Origin: an uncultured Lachnospiraceae bacterium
Lineage (GTDB): Bacteria > Bacillota > Clostridia > Lachnospirales > Lachnospiraceae
Length of the DNA: 64,000 nt
Reading direction: 5' to 3'
NCBI GenBank assembly: GCA_947631665.1
Contig: CANRMF010000003.1
Coordinates: 18,368-82,367 of the forward strand
Below, piece by piece: positions 52,094 through 61,629 of this stretch (position 1 is its first letter; the number at the start of each line of letters is the position of its first letter). The notes under the pieces are model-generated. The model worked only from the letters and a program-made list of their open reading frames with translations, was not told the origin of the DNA and searched no databases. A program made the translations under genes and the position numbers.

Positions 52094-53169
52094 TGATACC
52101 AATGCGGAGCGATACTCATTTCTTCAAAATCATATTCTGCCGCATAAACGACTTCACAATAGGAATCTTCATCGGTGTCAAATTTCATTTTGAACCGGAC
52201 ATATTTCTTGGAATAGTATATTTCTGTAACGAGCGGGAAATTTTTTAATAATTTTTCCACATCAGTTTTGATTTCCGAAATATTGTCTAAATTCGGCAGT
52301 CCGGTTAAGTTTCCTCCCTCACTAATCGTCATAACGCCGTTGATATGATTTTGGCTGAGTTTTGTAAAATATGTTGCAATGTTACATATTTCTGTCTGAT
52401 AATCCCGAAGCATTATATGAACATATCCGTTTGCGCTATTGTAATTCGTAAACCCTTCGGGACGCGCATAATTTACTACCTTTATTTGAATTTTCCCTGT
52501 GATTCCATTATGCGTCCTCAGATATATGTAACAACTTCCTTCTTTATCAAATGCAGTAACATCTCCCTGCTGATTCACACTTGCAATTTTAGGATTACTG
52601 CTGCTCCATGTCACTTTTTCAGATATGAGCTTTGCTTTCCTCCGAATTGTATAAGAATCTGTATCAATCATCGCGGATAAATGTCTCTGGCTGCATATCC
52701 CCATCGGTTCTTCACTATCGGAAATAATATGAGCCGATTCTGCATTGACACGTTTTCCTTTTTTTCCATAAGTCCCTGCCATAACCGTATAAGTTTTTTT
52801 ACTAAATTTCTTTCTGCCGTTTACTTTTTTGAAAGCGGCAACTTTATACTTATATTGCTTATGCAGTTTTAACCCCTGATCAATCCACTTTGTCTTCTGC
52901 CTATGATAAATCGTTTTTATCTTTACATACTTTTTGCTTTTTTTACTGTATCGGTACACCCTATACCCGTCTGCCTTTTTTACTTCTTTCCATTGGAGTT
53001 TCAAAGCCCTGTTCCGATATCTTTGAACAACCAGATTTTGGGGAGTTTCTATATTTTTTGCAGATGCTTTGACAGTTATCTCATGACTGCATAAAAATAT
53101 GGCTGTACATGCAATCACCGTCATTAGAAATATAAAAAGTGCACCCGTTTTACCTTGTAACCTCTGCAT
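52072..53169 (-). CDS. Secreted protein with Fn3-like and Ig-like (BIG2) domains
   Basis: 365 residues from the ATG at 53169 (AGAGG 12 bases upstream); an ATG at 53217 would add 16 residues but has no site. A signal peptide or anchor (about 10-33) precedes a Lys-rich fibronectin-III-like domain (TPQNLVVQRYRNRALKLQWK...), a bacterial Ig-like group 2 segment (TWSSSNPKIASVNQQGDVTA) and an unassigned 110-residue end (YVHIMLRDYQTEICNIATYF...). The Fn3 domain resembles those of the lysozyme and double nitrilase at 22-26 kb. It probably binds the cell surface. It lies 40 to 90 bases downstream of aspS. Confidence 0.75.
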   Translation of the reverse strand: MQRLQGKTGALFIFLMTVIACTAIFLCSHEITVKASAKNIETPQNLVVQRYRNRALKLQWKEVKKADGYRVYRYSKKSKKYVKIKTIYHRQKTKWIDQGLKLHKQYKYKVAAFKKVNGRKKFSKKTYTVMAGTYGKKGKRVNAESAHIISDSEEPMGICSQRHLSAMIDTDSYTIRRKAKLISEKVTWSSSNPKIASVNQQGDVTAFDKEGSCYIYLRTHNGITGKIQIKVVNYARPEGFTNYNSANGYVHIMLRDYQTEICNIATYFTKLSQNHINGVMTISEGGNLTGLPNLDNISEIKTDVEKLLKNFPLVTEIYYSKKYVRFKMKFDTDEDSYCEVVYAAEYDFEEMSIAPHWYQKQFAPM

Positions 53170-53257
53170 TTCACTTTGTAACCTCTTTATTATATTGAGC
53201 CAAACACGCTCTGCCATAATATTGTCACAGATACGCTGCCGGACTTTTTCACTCCTC

Positions 53258-55015
53258 TTACTGTCTGACTTTTATGTGAACTTCCCGAAGCTGCTGCTCC
53301 GTCACCTCTCCCGGCGCGCCACACATTAAATCCTGCGCATTGCCGTTCATCGGGAACGGAATGACTTCGCGGATATTTTCTTCATTGCGCAAAAGCATAA
53401 TCATACGGTCTACGCCCGGCGCCATGCCTGCGTGTGGCGGTGCTCCAAACTGGAACGCATTGTAGAGCGCGCCAAATTTTTCTTTCAGGTCGTCCTCTGT
53501 GTATCCCGCAATTTCAAACGCTTTGACCATAATTTCCATGTCGTGGTTTCTGACTGCGCCGCTGGACAACTCCACGCCGTTGCAGACGATATCATACTGA
53601 TATGCCAGAATATCTTCCGGATTTTTTGTCTCAAGCGCTTCCAATCCTCCCTGTGGCATGGAAAACGGATTGTGGGTAAAAATCATCTGCTTTGTTTCGT
53701 TGTCATATTCATACATTGGGAAATCGTTAATATAGCAGAACATAAACTTATTCTTTTCTATCAGGTCAAGCCGTTCTCCCAATTCCGTCCGAATCTGTCC
53801 GGCGTAAAGAGAAGCGTTTTTCTCATTGTCCGCAATGAAGAAAATCGTATCTATCGGCTTTAACCCTGCCTGATTTCTGATTTCATCTTTCATATCGTCC
53901 GGAATAAATTTATCAATCGGCCCTTTGTATGAACCGTCCTCTAATACTTCCAGATAACCGAGTCCGCCCATGCCGATGCTCTGGGCAAACTTCAGCATTT
54001 TTTCATGCTGCCCTTTCGATAATTTCTGTTCTACCTTAATCGCGCGGACTGTTTTCCCATGAAACGGCTTAAAACTGCAGCGCTGGAAAAAGTCTGTCAC
54101 ATCAATGATTTCAAGCGGATTTCTGAGATCCGGTTTATCCGTACCGTATTTTAGCATTGCTTCTTTATAACTAATGACCAGAAACGGCGTCTGCGTCACA
54201 GAAAAGCCCTCCGGCGCAAATTTATTAAAAGTATCTGCAAGCACTTCTTCACCAACGCGGAAAACATCTTCCTGCGTGGCAAAACTCATCTCAAAATCGA
54301 GCTGGTAAAATTCTCCCGGCGAGCGGTCTGCCCGCGCGTCCTCGTCACGAAAACAAGGGGCAATCTGAAAATATTTATCAAAGCCGGACACCATCAACAA
54401 CTGCTTGTACTGCTGCGGCGCCTGTGGAAGCGCATAAAATTTCCCTTTGAATTTTCTGCTCGGTACAATGTAATCTCTGGCTCCTTCCGGAGAAGATGCG
54501 CACAAAATCGGCGTCTGGATTTCAAGAAATCCCAAGTCCACCATTTTCTGCCGCAGATAAGAAATCACTTTGGAACGGAAAACCATTGTATCCTTGACTT
54601 TTGCATTCCGCAGATCCAGATAACGGTATTTTAACCGAACATCTTCCCTCGTTTCTTTCGACGTCATCACCTCAAACGGAAGTTGCCTGTACACTTTTCC
54701 CAAAACGCTGACGCTCTTTGCTTCGAGTTCAATCGTTCCCGTCGGAATTTTCGGATTGTATGTTTCCTCGTCGCGGTGTTCAATCGGGCCCTCAACGGAA
54801 ATACAGTCCTCGCGGCTCAGTCCGTCTAACAGGGAGGTGTCTCTCATGACGACCTGCATTACCCCGTACATATCTCTCAAATCAATAAAGGAAACGCCGC
54901 CATGATCGCGGATATTTTCAATCCAGCCTGCGATTTTTACCGTCTGCCCGACATTGTCCTCCCCAAGCTGTCCAATCGTGACGTCTCGATAAATATTGTT
55001 TGTATTTGTATCCAT
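53258..55015 (-). CDS. aspS: Aspartyl-tRNA synthetase, bacterial type
   Basis: Charges tRNAAsp and, if non-discriminating, tRNAAsn with aspartate. 585 residues with the bacterial GAD insertion. Seen: GWIENIRDHGGVSFIDLRD (anticodon-binding fold), FLEIQTPIL, the motif 2 FRDEDARADRSPGEFYQLD, the insertion VLEDGSYKGPIDKFI and motif 3 AGMAPGVDRMIMLL. The T-box before it and GatCAB at 35-38 kb suggest the non-discriminating form, though this cannot be decided from sequence by eye. Confidence 0.96.
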   Translation of the reverse strand: MDTNTNNIYRDVTIGQLGEDNVGQTVKIAGWIENIRDHGGVSFIDLRDMYGVMQVVMRDTSLLDGLSREDCISVEGPIEHRDEETYNPKIPTGTIELEAKSVSVLGKVYRQLPFEVMTSKETREDVRLKYRYLDLRNAKVKDTMVFRSKVISYLRQKMVDLGFLEIQTPILCASSPEGARDYIVPSRKFKGKFYALPQAPQQYKQLLMVSGFDKYFQIAPCFRDEDARADRSPGEFYQLDFEMSFATQEDVFRVGEEVLADTFNKFAPEGFSVTQTPFLVISYKEAMLKYGTDKPDLRNPLEIIDVTDFFQRCSFKPFHGKTVRAIKVEQKLSKGQHEKMLKFAQSIGMGGLGYLEVLEDGSYKGPIDKFIPDDMKDEIRNQAGLKPIDTIFFIADNEKNASLYAGQIRTELGERLDLIEKNKFMFCYINDFPMYEYDNETKQMIFTHNPFSMPQGGLEALETKNPEDILAYQYDIVCNGVELSSGAVRNHDMEIMVKAFEIAGYTEDDLKEKFGALYNAFQFGAPPHAGMAPGVDRMIMLLRNEENIREVIPFPMNGNAQDLMCGAPGEVTEQQLREVHIKVRQ

Positions 55016-55385
55016 GATACTACCTCCATTTTTTCATTTTTTGTTTTGATGTGTCCGGAAAATACGCTGTTTCTCCTGACTGGCGTATCTTCATTATTGA
55101 AAAAAGTTCGTCCTGAAGATAAACTCTTTCAGGACGAACTCTTTTGATATTAGTCCGCGGTACCACCTGATTTACTGCCAATGCAGTCTCTTATGGTCTT
55201 CGCAAAGTAAATACACTTTTAAAAACCTTCTGCGTTTCGTGCAGAATACGGATTCCCTACTCGCCGCCAGCTTTCAGTGCACAGCTCGGAAGTGTTCTTC
55301 ACCGCAATTCATTCTACAGGACTTCCACCCACGCCTGCTCTCTGTCAGCGATAAGTGCGGTTACTTTTCTTCGTCTTCGCCACTG
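55016..55385 (-). promoter_or_regulatory. T-box leader of aspS
   Basis: The T-box core GGTGGTACCGCGGA is at about 55168-55152 (minus strand). Stem I features: CCGCA pairing with TGCGG, a specifier loop strand TGAAGAACAC, the distal GAGAGCAGG...GGTGG part, and a terminator AGTTCGTCCTGAA/TTCAGGACGAACT plus TTTTTT (55140-55099). The likely specifier is AAC (Asn), followed by A as usual; GAA (Glu) lies just before it; no GAC/GAU Asp codon is in the loop. The T-box variable base is U, so it would meet A, or G by wobble. Uncharged tRNA should favour read-through. Confidence 0.85.
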
Positions 55386-55391
55386 TCTCTG

Positions 55392-55420
55392 ATTATATTA
55401 TATGAAATATGGAATGTCAA
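55392..55420 (-). promoter_or_regulatory. Consensus promoter of aspS
   Basis: Minus strand TTGACA (55420-55415), exactly 17 bases, TATAAT (55397-55392): full match to the housekeeping sigma consensus. It overlaps nothing but lies directly past the stop of the aldo/keto reductase (55430). Confidence 0.92.
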
Positions 55421-55429
55421 ACATGATTT

Positions 55430-56545
55430 TTACTTTCCAAAATATTGAGCCACATCTTTTAAATGATTGATAATCGGCAAATGCTGCGGACAAATTCCTT
55501 CGCATTGTCCACAGGCAATACAATCGCTCGCCTTGCCGCGCGTCTGTGTCATACGGTCATAGTACTCGCCCTGCGGCGTCCAGCCTTTCTCCTTTACTTC
55601 CTGCTTATCCGCATTAAACAAAGAGAAGCACTGCGGAATGTTGATTTTCATCGGGCAGCCGTCAACACAATAAGAGCAGCCGGTACATGGCACTGCAATA
55701 TTTGAATTGATGATTTCCACTGCTTTTTGAATTCGCTTCTGTTCTTCTTCATTGAGCGGAACAAGTTCCTGCATATAACTGATATTATCTTTTAACTGTT
55801 CCATATTGCTCATGCCGCTTAACACCATGAATACATTGTCAAGGCTTGCCGCAAACCGGATTGCCCATGACGGTACGGACATTTCCGGTCGATATTCCTT
55901 AAATAAATCTTCTACGGTGGAAGGTACTTTTGCCAGCGTTCCACCCTTCACCGGTTCCATAACAATAACCGGAACGCCATGCTTTTCTGCCACCTCATAA
56001 CACTTGCGGGACTGTACGCCTACACTGTCCCAATCCAGATAGTTAATCTGAAGCTGAACAAATTCCATCTCCGGGTGCTCCGTCAGCACTTGATCAAGCA
56101 GTTGCGCATTATCATGGTAGGAAAAGCCGATTTTTTTGACAAGTCCCTGCGCCTTTTTGTCCTGAAGCCACTGGAAGCAGTCCAAATCCTGATAAATTTT
56201 ATAATGATCTTCTCCGACGTCATGAAGCAGATAATAGTCAAAAAACTCCACGCCGGTCTTTCTTAACTGCTCCTCAAAAATTCTGTCCCTATCTTCTTTG
56301 TTCTGCAAAAATCCTGCGTGCAGTTTCGTCGCAAGCGTATAACTGTCCCGCGGGTGTCTTTTTACCAACGCTTCTTTGGTCGCCTCCTCGCTCTTGAAAT
56401 TACAGTACATCCATGCGGTATCAAAATATGTAAATCCCTTATCCAGAAATTCATCTACCATTGCGCATGTCGTCTCAATATCGACTGTGTTTTCATCAAG
56501 CATCGGCAGCCGCATCAGTCCAAATCCTAATTTTTTCTGATTCAT
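55430..56545 (-). CDS. Aldo/keto reductase with a C-terminal ferredoxin-type cluster domain
   Basis: 371 residues. AKR barrel (GFGLMRLPMLDE, DTAWMYCN with the catalytic Asp and Tyr, YYLLHDVG, QLQINYLDW, VMEPVKGG), then two Cys clusters CTGCSYCVDGCPM and CIACGQCEGICPQ near residues 290-355. Widespread in anaerobes; the substrate is unknown. ATG at 56545 has AGGAGG eight bases upstream; the residue before it would be a TTG start. Confidence 0.92.
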   Translation of the reverse strand: MNQKKLGFGLMRLPMLDENTVDIETTCAMVDEFLDKGFTYFDTAWMYCNFKSEEATKEALVKRHPRDSYTLATKLHAGFLQNKEDRDRIFEEQLRKTGVEFFDYYLLHDVGEDHYKIYQDLDCFQWLQDKKAQGLVKKIGFSYHDNAQLLDQVLTEHPEMEFVQLQINYLDWDSVGVQSRKCYEVAEKHGVPVIVMEPVKGGTLAKVPSTVEDLFKEYRPEMSVPSWAIRFAASLDNVFMVLSGMSNMEQLKDNISYMQELVPLNEEEQKRIQKAVEIINSNIAVPCTGCSYCVDGCPMKINIPQCFSLFNADKQEVKEKGWTPQGEYYDRMTQTRGKASDCIACGQCEGICPQHLPIINHLKDVAQYFGK

Positions 56546-56607
56546 CAAATTTACCTCCTAAAATTATATGATTGTTTTCTTTTATCTTAAATTTTTTCAT
56601 ATCCGTT

Positions 56608-57462
56608 TTATAATGAACTCTCAAGAAACGCCTTTACCTGTGCTAAATATTCTTCTCCCCGTTCCCTGCCAAGTTCATACACTTTCCGGAGTTTTTCCGG
56701 ATCCTTTTCAATATGCCCGACCGGAAGCGCCTCTTTTGGACGAATTACCAAAGCGCGTCCCTCCCGCTCTCTCTGAGCGATATATTGTAACTGGTCATTA
56801 TACATGAGATGCCGTCTTTCCAACGCCTGAATCATATGCGGATATTTTCGCAACGCAATTTTTGCCATGCGCGCCATCTTAGATTTTTCCTTCTGATACC
56901 CCAGCGGTCTTGTCAAAATCACGACATTTTTTTCATATCCGATACTTTCAAAATATTTGAGTGGAATCGAATCGCTGATTCCACCGTCTAACAGTTTTCT
57001 GCCATGCACCTCGACAATTTTGGAAACGAGCGGAAGCGAAGCAGAACCCTGCAGATATAATAAATCATCACCGATACCGGTCTTTACTTTATGGTAAAGC
57101 GGCTGTCCCGTTACCACATCTGTACAGACCGCATAAAATTCCATCGGATTTTTTTCAAACGTTTCTTCATCAAACGGATCGAGTTTTTCCGGAATGTCGT
57201 GGTAACACATCTGCACGCCAAAAATATTTCCGGTCTTAATCAGTGATTTAAAACTCATGTAATTTGGATCATTGCAGTATTTCATATTGTAACGGATTGT
57301 TCTTCCCGGCTGTTTTGATTTGTAATTACAACCGAAAACCGCTCCTGCGCTGACGCCAATGGCGCCGTCAAATCCAATATTATTTTCAATCCACACATCT
57401 GTGACGCCTGCGGTAAACATTCCGCGCATAGCGCCGCCTTCCATTACCAATCCTGTTTTCAC
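56608..57462 (-). CDS. Patatin-like phospholipase
   Basis: 284 residues. Oxyanion loop EGGAMRGMF, nucleophile elbow GVSAGAVFG (Ser at about 40) and the catalytic DGGISDSIP near residue 160 make the Ser-Asp dyad. The Trp-free, basic C-terminal half (RKYPHMIQALERRHLMYND) is usual for the YjjU-like group. Its substrate may be membrane lipid. It lies about 60 bases upstream of the aldo/keto reductase on the same strand. Confidence 0.92.
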   Translation of the reverse strand: MKTGLVMEGGAMRGMFTAGVTDVWIENNIGFDGAIGVSAGAVFGCNYKSKQPGRTIRYNMKYCNDPNYMSFKSLIKTGNIFGVQMCYHDIPEKLDPFDEETFEKNPMEFYAVCTDVVTGQPLYHKVKTGIGDDLLYLQGSASLPLVSKIVEVHGRKLLDGGISDSIPLKYFESIGYEKNVVILTRPLGYQKEKSKMARMAKIALRKYPHMIQALERRHLMYNDQLQYIAQREREGRALVIRPKEALPVGHIEKDPEKLRKVYELGRERGEEYLAQVKAFLESSL

Positions 57463-57554
57463 TTTTTTCGCCTGCCACTTTCATTCTATTTTATTATTAT
57501 AACATAAATACATTTTATTGAGGAATAAATTTCCTGCACAGACAGTATTCCCAT

Positions 57555-58211
57555 TTATTTTCCCGATAAAACAGTTTCCACCGGTTTTTTTAACTTCGCG
57601 GTACAAATTTTTACCACCACACCCGTAAACAGCGCCGACAAAACCGTACCCTCTCTTGCGCCGACAATTTTAAAATCAAAGAAAATCAGAGATAAAATCA
57701 GCGCCATCGTTACATTGAGAATATCAAAAATAATTTTGATATTGCCAAATTCTCTGTGCGTTGTGTCAGACACCGCCTTGACGAACGCCTCTCCGGAATT
57801 CATAATCACATTTGCAATGACCGCCAGCGATATTCCAAACCCTAAAATGACAATGCCGATGATTACCATACTGATACGCACCGCATAAATTTTTGTGGGA
57901 ATAGCGGAAACAATCCACAATCCAAAGTCCGTAAACCAGCCAAACAAAAACGACAGTGGAATCTGCAAAAGCTGGATTGGCTGAAAGTTTTTTCTCAGAA
58001 TTATAATCTGCCCTGCAATCAAAACGCAATTCCACAAAATCAGCCATGTCCCCATAGAAACAGCGCTAAATTTACAATTCATCACATTGGGCACCGATGA
58101 AATCGGTGAGACGCCGAGTTCCCCATGCTTTGTGAACGCCACGCCCAGCGCTGCAAAAAACAAACTGACAATAAATAAAATGTATCGTTTTGCAAGTTCC
58201 TGTTTCGTCAT
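57555..58211 (-). CDS. YczE/YitT-like membrane protein
   Basis: 218 residues, five or six membrane segments. FFAALGVAFTKHGELGVSP, GWFTDFGLW and the late EGTVLSALFTGVVVK are in keeping with the YczE (BsYczE) family, of unknown function in most cases. ATG at 58211 is seven bases after AGGAG; the ATG at 58217 is too near. Monocistronic or with the patatin gene 93 bases downstream. A TATAAT lies about 100 bases upstream (near 58285) without a clear -35. Confidence 0.8.
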   Translation of the reverse strand: MTKQELAKRYILFIVSLFFAALGVAFTKHGELGVSPISSVPNVMNCKFSAVSMGTWLILWNCVLIAGQIIILRKNFQPIQLLQIPLSFLFGWFTDFGLWIVSAIPTKIYAVRISMVIIGIVILGFGISLAVIANVIMNSGEAFVKAVSDTTHREFGNIKIIFDILNVTMALILSLIFFDFKIVGAREGTVLSALFTGVVVKICTAKLKKPVETVLSGK

Positions 58212-58372
58212 CGTCATTCTCCTATATTTTTTCTTTTGTCAAAGTCGCTTTTCCGAATTTAGTACGACTATTATCAAAAGTTGGATTTTTTCATTATATC
58301 CAGTATACAACCAAAATCTTATTTTTTCTATACTTGTACTTGTGAATAATATCGCTCGCGCATTATATTGAC

Positions 58373-58407
58373 AAAAAAGGAAGCATACCATATTGATATG
58401 CCTCCTT
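58373..58407 (-). terminator. Terminator after the surface-protein gene
   Basis: Minus strand GGAGGCATA pairs with TATGCTTCC, then TTTTTTG, 40 bases past the stop at 58447. Confidence 0.9.
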
Positions 58408-58446
58408 CATGCTAACAGTTAAAACTGATATAGAAGTCTCTTGATT

Positions 58447-61400
58447 TTACTTATAAATAGCTCCATTACCATTGTTACCCGTATTGCCTGCGCCTTCAAC
58501 ACGTGCCGGAGTATCACAGTAAACTAATACGCTTTCTCCACCGGCGCTCAACTGAATCCAACCGGAAGCATATCTCTCTCCTGCATAGGAAGATACTTTG
58601 TTTAACATAATATTTATAGTATCTAATACTCCACCATCTTGTTTCATTAAATCAAGTGTCACACCTTCAGGACAAGTAAGATAAAGATTAAGATTATCTC
58701 CAATGATAGATGATGTGCGTTTTGCAGTTACCGCTTGTTTAATAGCATCTTCATATTTGGATGTCTCAAATTTTTGATTTGCATAAATAATTCCGACCGC
58801 ATCAACTGTAATCAAATCATCATTTTCAACTTTTCCATCTAAGTTTTTCAACGCATCAGCAAATTCAACTACTGATGTGAACGTTACTGTGTATTTTCCA
58901 TCCTTTCCTCTCTCAGACCATGAACCGTTTGTTTTTACAGAACTTATTAAATCTTTAAAAGCATTTACCCACTTTGCTGTAAGATTGATTGTAATATCAG
59001 CAGTGGTATTTCGCAGCAAATTCTCTACTTCAGTTTTACTAATCTCTTTCTTATCTGTAAATTCTTCAATATCACTACTGCTCCAGCCTTGAAAACTCCA
59101 AGCAGCGCTCGAATTTCCGTCATTCGGGCCCGGCAAATCTACCTTTTCACTGCTTATTACATCTTCAATCGTAATTTGCTTTTTAAGGTCTTTTAACTTA
59201 CCTGTATACTTAGTACTGCTGTAATTTAAGTTAATTTTAATTAGTTCAACAGTTACCACAATCTTTAATGCCCTCGTAACACTCTCTACTGTATAAATAC
59301 CATCAGCGGCAGCGTTATAAGGTGTTCCGTTAATATCTACCTGTTTTACGCGATAACCAAAGTCCGGTGCTACTTTGAACTGGAATTGGTCGCCATAGTT
59401 TATGTTATCTAACTGAATTTCACCATCTTCAACAGACTTTAATGTTGCATGTATATCGGTTGTATTAGACTCAATCTTCATTTTGTTTTTTGAAGCCTTA
59501 ACTGCAACCGTAACATTACTGGTGATCTCAATAGAATAGTATCCATCCTGACCAACATGCAGTGATTTGGGATCACCCTTTCCATTTTCCTGATACGTTA
59601 CAGAATCCACTGTATAACCTGCATCCGGTTTTACAAGGAACTTAAAAGTGTTTCCATGTTCAATGCCATTTGTCTGGTTTGTCGTACTGATAGTATACCC
59701 GTCACCATTTGGCAATGTGACGTCGTATTTATTGATATTAACGCCGGTTACCGTAACGGTATGGGCTTCAGTCACCTTTTCAATCGTATAGACACCCTTT
59801 TCGCCATCTGCTTGAACATTATCTACAAGCACCTTTAAAGTCTCTGCACTATTGGAATATGCGTCATCTAATTTTATCTTAAATGAAATTGTATCATCAT
59901 GAGAAACCTCTTTAAAGCCTGAAATTGGTGTTTCTCCATTTGTTTCCTGATAAGTAACACCGTCAACCGGAGTAAATGTGACTTTGTATTTATTCTTTTC
60001 TCCTGATTTGATTGTAATTGTAATATTATCATTAACTGAAGGAATCACATATGTTCCTGCGACTGTAGGAGGTAATGGCTTAGGTTCGCCCTGTATTCCT
60101 TCTTTATATGTAATCGTCGGCGCACCATAACCGGTCGTTGTTGAAATATGAAGTTCATAAGAGCTTCCTGCTTCAACCGAAGCACTTTCTTCTATAATAC
60201 TATATCCTTTACCATCATCGCCTTTTTCAATGGTAACCGTATACATTTTCTTTTTTGCGGTAACTGTAATATCTGTGGCCTCTGTTACCTTTTTTATATT
60301 ACAAGTCCATTGTCCTGATTCTTCTTTTTTTACTCCTAAAGCATTCGTTCCCTCAGTTTCTTCATCTATAAATGGTTGTTTGTTGGCATACACACCAGTA
60401 ATCTCATAGCCCTTTTCCGGTTTAACTACGAATTTATGCGATGTTCCATACTCAACGGATACGGACGCATCTAATTCGGCCTCTCCATCGCTTTTATAGT
60501 AAGATACTCCTGTTGCCGGTGTATGGAAAACTGTAACCTGCTTTTTGCTTCCTTGTGTTATTCTGATTTCGACATTACCTGTCACTTGTGAAAGCAGGTA
60601 TGAATTTTCGCTAATTTGATTCAGCACTCCGCTTCCTACCGATATTAACTCTACTTTCGGCGCTTCTACACCGTTTTCAGGAATTACATAAAAAGAATAA
60701 CTTCCCCCGTACGGGACTGCGTCACTTGCATAACTGTTACTTCCTTCAACAAATCGGTAATATCCTGCTCCATCATCTTTACCCTGAATGTCCACCGTAA
60801 ACGTCTTATCCTGCGTAGATACATTGATAACCGTATCAGCGGATACACTACTGAGTGAATATTGATATATTTCTGCCATAGGTTCTCCGATTGGATCACT
60901 TTGACTTTTCAGTTCTCTATTTCCCATTTTTACAAGCGGTTTTTTCGCCGGATTTGTTACTTTCACTTTAAATATCTTTTCTGACAATTCCGATTTCAGA
61001 TAAGTTTTTACACTACCATGTCCATCTGCATCTAGAGTTTCGTCAGTTTCATCCTGTACGACACAATTGTCAGGATCAAGATTATTATAGGTTACGTTAT
61101 ATTTTACTTCACCTTCTTTAAGAGAGAAAGACATATTTTCCGTTGCACACGCTGGCAAAAGTATCTTTAACGAATAATTGTACGATTCATTATTTTGCAC
61201 TGATTGTATAGTCAGCGTAGAGTTATAATTACTAACGTTCTCAATCTGTGGTTTTGCCTCTGCCTTAAACCTTATCTCTATATTATTAGTAGGCCAGCCA
61301 TCCTCATAATCAGGATATTTTATAATCAGTTTTTGCTGTTCATACTTATACATATAATTGAGTGAATACTTGTCTGTTCCTCCTTCTTCGAGCATCGAAG

Positions 61401-61584
61401 CTTCCATGTCATCAAACAACTTTATGTTTCCAATATTTTGTAAGTCAATAGTAATTGTTTTTACCTTAAACGTATATGCCGCATTTACCGTATCCACCGG
61501 CCACGTTACCGCAGTCGTACACAAAACTACACTGCACAAAACTGCAATAATTTTCTTCCAACTTGATTTTCCAATTTTTTTCAT
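58447..61584 (-). CDS. Large secreted protein with InlB B-like/Flg-new-type repeats
   Basis: 1045 residues. A signal peptide (about 1-37, ending VNAA) is followed by a unique N-terminal part and then seven or so repeats of about 80-95 residues (about 245-810) of the type V-T-x-x-P-x-x-G-V-x-Y...V-x-x-G-x-x-x-x-F-x-V-x-P-x-x-G-Y-x-V...T-V-T-V, the small beta-fold seen in surface proteins of Firmicutes. A 200-residue C-terminal domain ends EGAGNTGNNGNGAIYK. There is no LPxTG, S-layer or other anchor, so it may be released or held by other proteins. AAAGGAG precedes the ATG. It is read with the small gene 45 bases upstream. Confidence 0.8.
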   Translation of the reverse strand: MKKIGKSSWKKIIAVLCSVVLCTTAVTWPVDTVNAAYTFKVKTITIDLQNIGNIKLFDDMEASMLEEGGTDKYSLNYMYKYEQQKLIIKYPDYEDGWPTNNIEIRFKAEAKPQIENVSNYNSTLTIQSVQNNESYNYSLKILLPACATENMSFSLKEGEVKYNVTYNNLDPDNCVVQDETDETLDADGHGSVKTYLKSELSEKIFKVKVTNPAKKPLVKMGNRELKSQSDPIGEPMAEIYQYSLSSVSADTVINVSTQDKTFTVDIQGKDDGAGYYRFVEGSNSYASDAVPYGGSYSFYVIPENGVEAPKVELISVGSGVLNQISENSYLLSQVTGNVEIRITQGSKKQVTVFHTPATGVSYYKSDGEAELDASVSVEYGTSHKFVVKPEKGYEITGVYANKQPFIDEETEGTNALGVKKEESGQWTCNIKKVTEATDITVTAKKKMYTVTIEKGDDGKGYSIIEESASVEAGSSYELHISTTTGYGAPTITYKEGIQGEPKPLPPTVAGTYVIPSVNDNITITIKSGEKNKYKVTFTPVDGVTYQETNGETPISGFKEVSHDDTISFKIKLDDAYSNSAETLKVLVDNVQADGEKGVYTIEKVTEAHTVTVTGVNINKYDVTLPNGDGYTISTTNQTNGIEHGNTFKFLVKPDAGYTVDSVTYQENGKGDPKSLHVGQDGYYSIEITSNVTVAVKASKNKMKIESNTTDIHATLKSVEDGEIQLDNINYGDQFQFKVAPDFGYRVKQVDINGTPYNAAADGIYTVESVTRALKIVVTVELIKINLNYSSTKYTGKLKDLKKQITIEDVISSEKVDLPGPNDGNSSAAWSFQGWSSSDIEEFTDKKEISKTEVENLLRNTTADITINLTAKWVNAFKDLISSVKTNGSWSERGKDGKYTVTFTSVVEFADALKNLDGKVENDDLITVDAVGIIYANQKFETSKYEDAIKQAVTAKRTSSIIGDNLNLYLTCPEGVTLDLMKQDGGVLDTINIMLNKVSSYAGERYASGWIQLSAGGESVLVYCDTPARVEGAGNTGNNGNGAIYK

Positions 61585-61629
61585 TTGCTTATCTCCTTTC
61601 TATTATCTATCACTGACCATTTATCGTAC

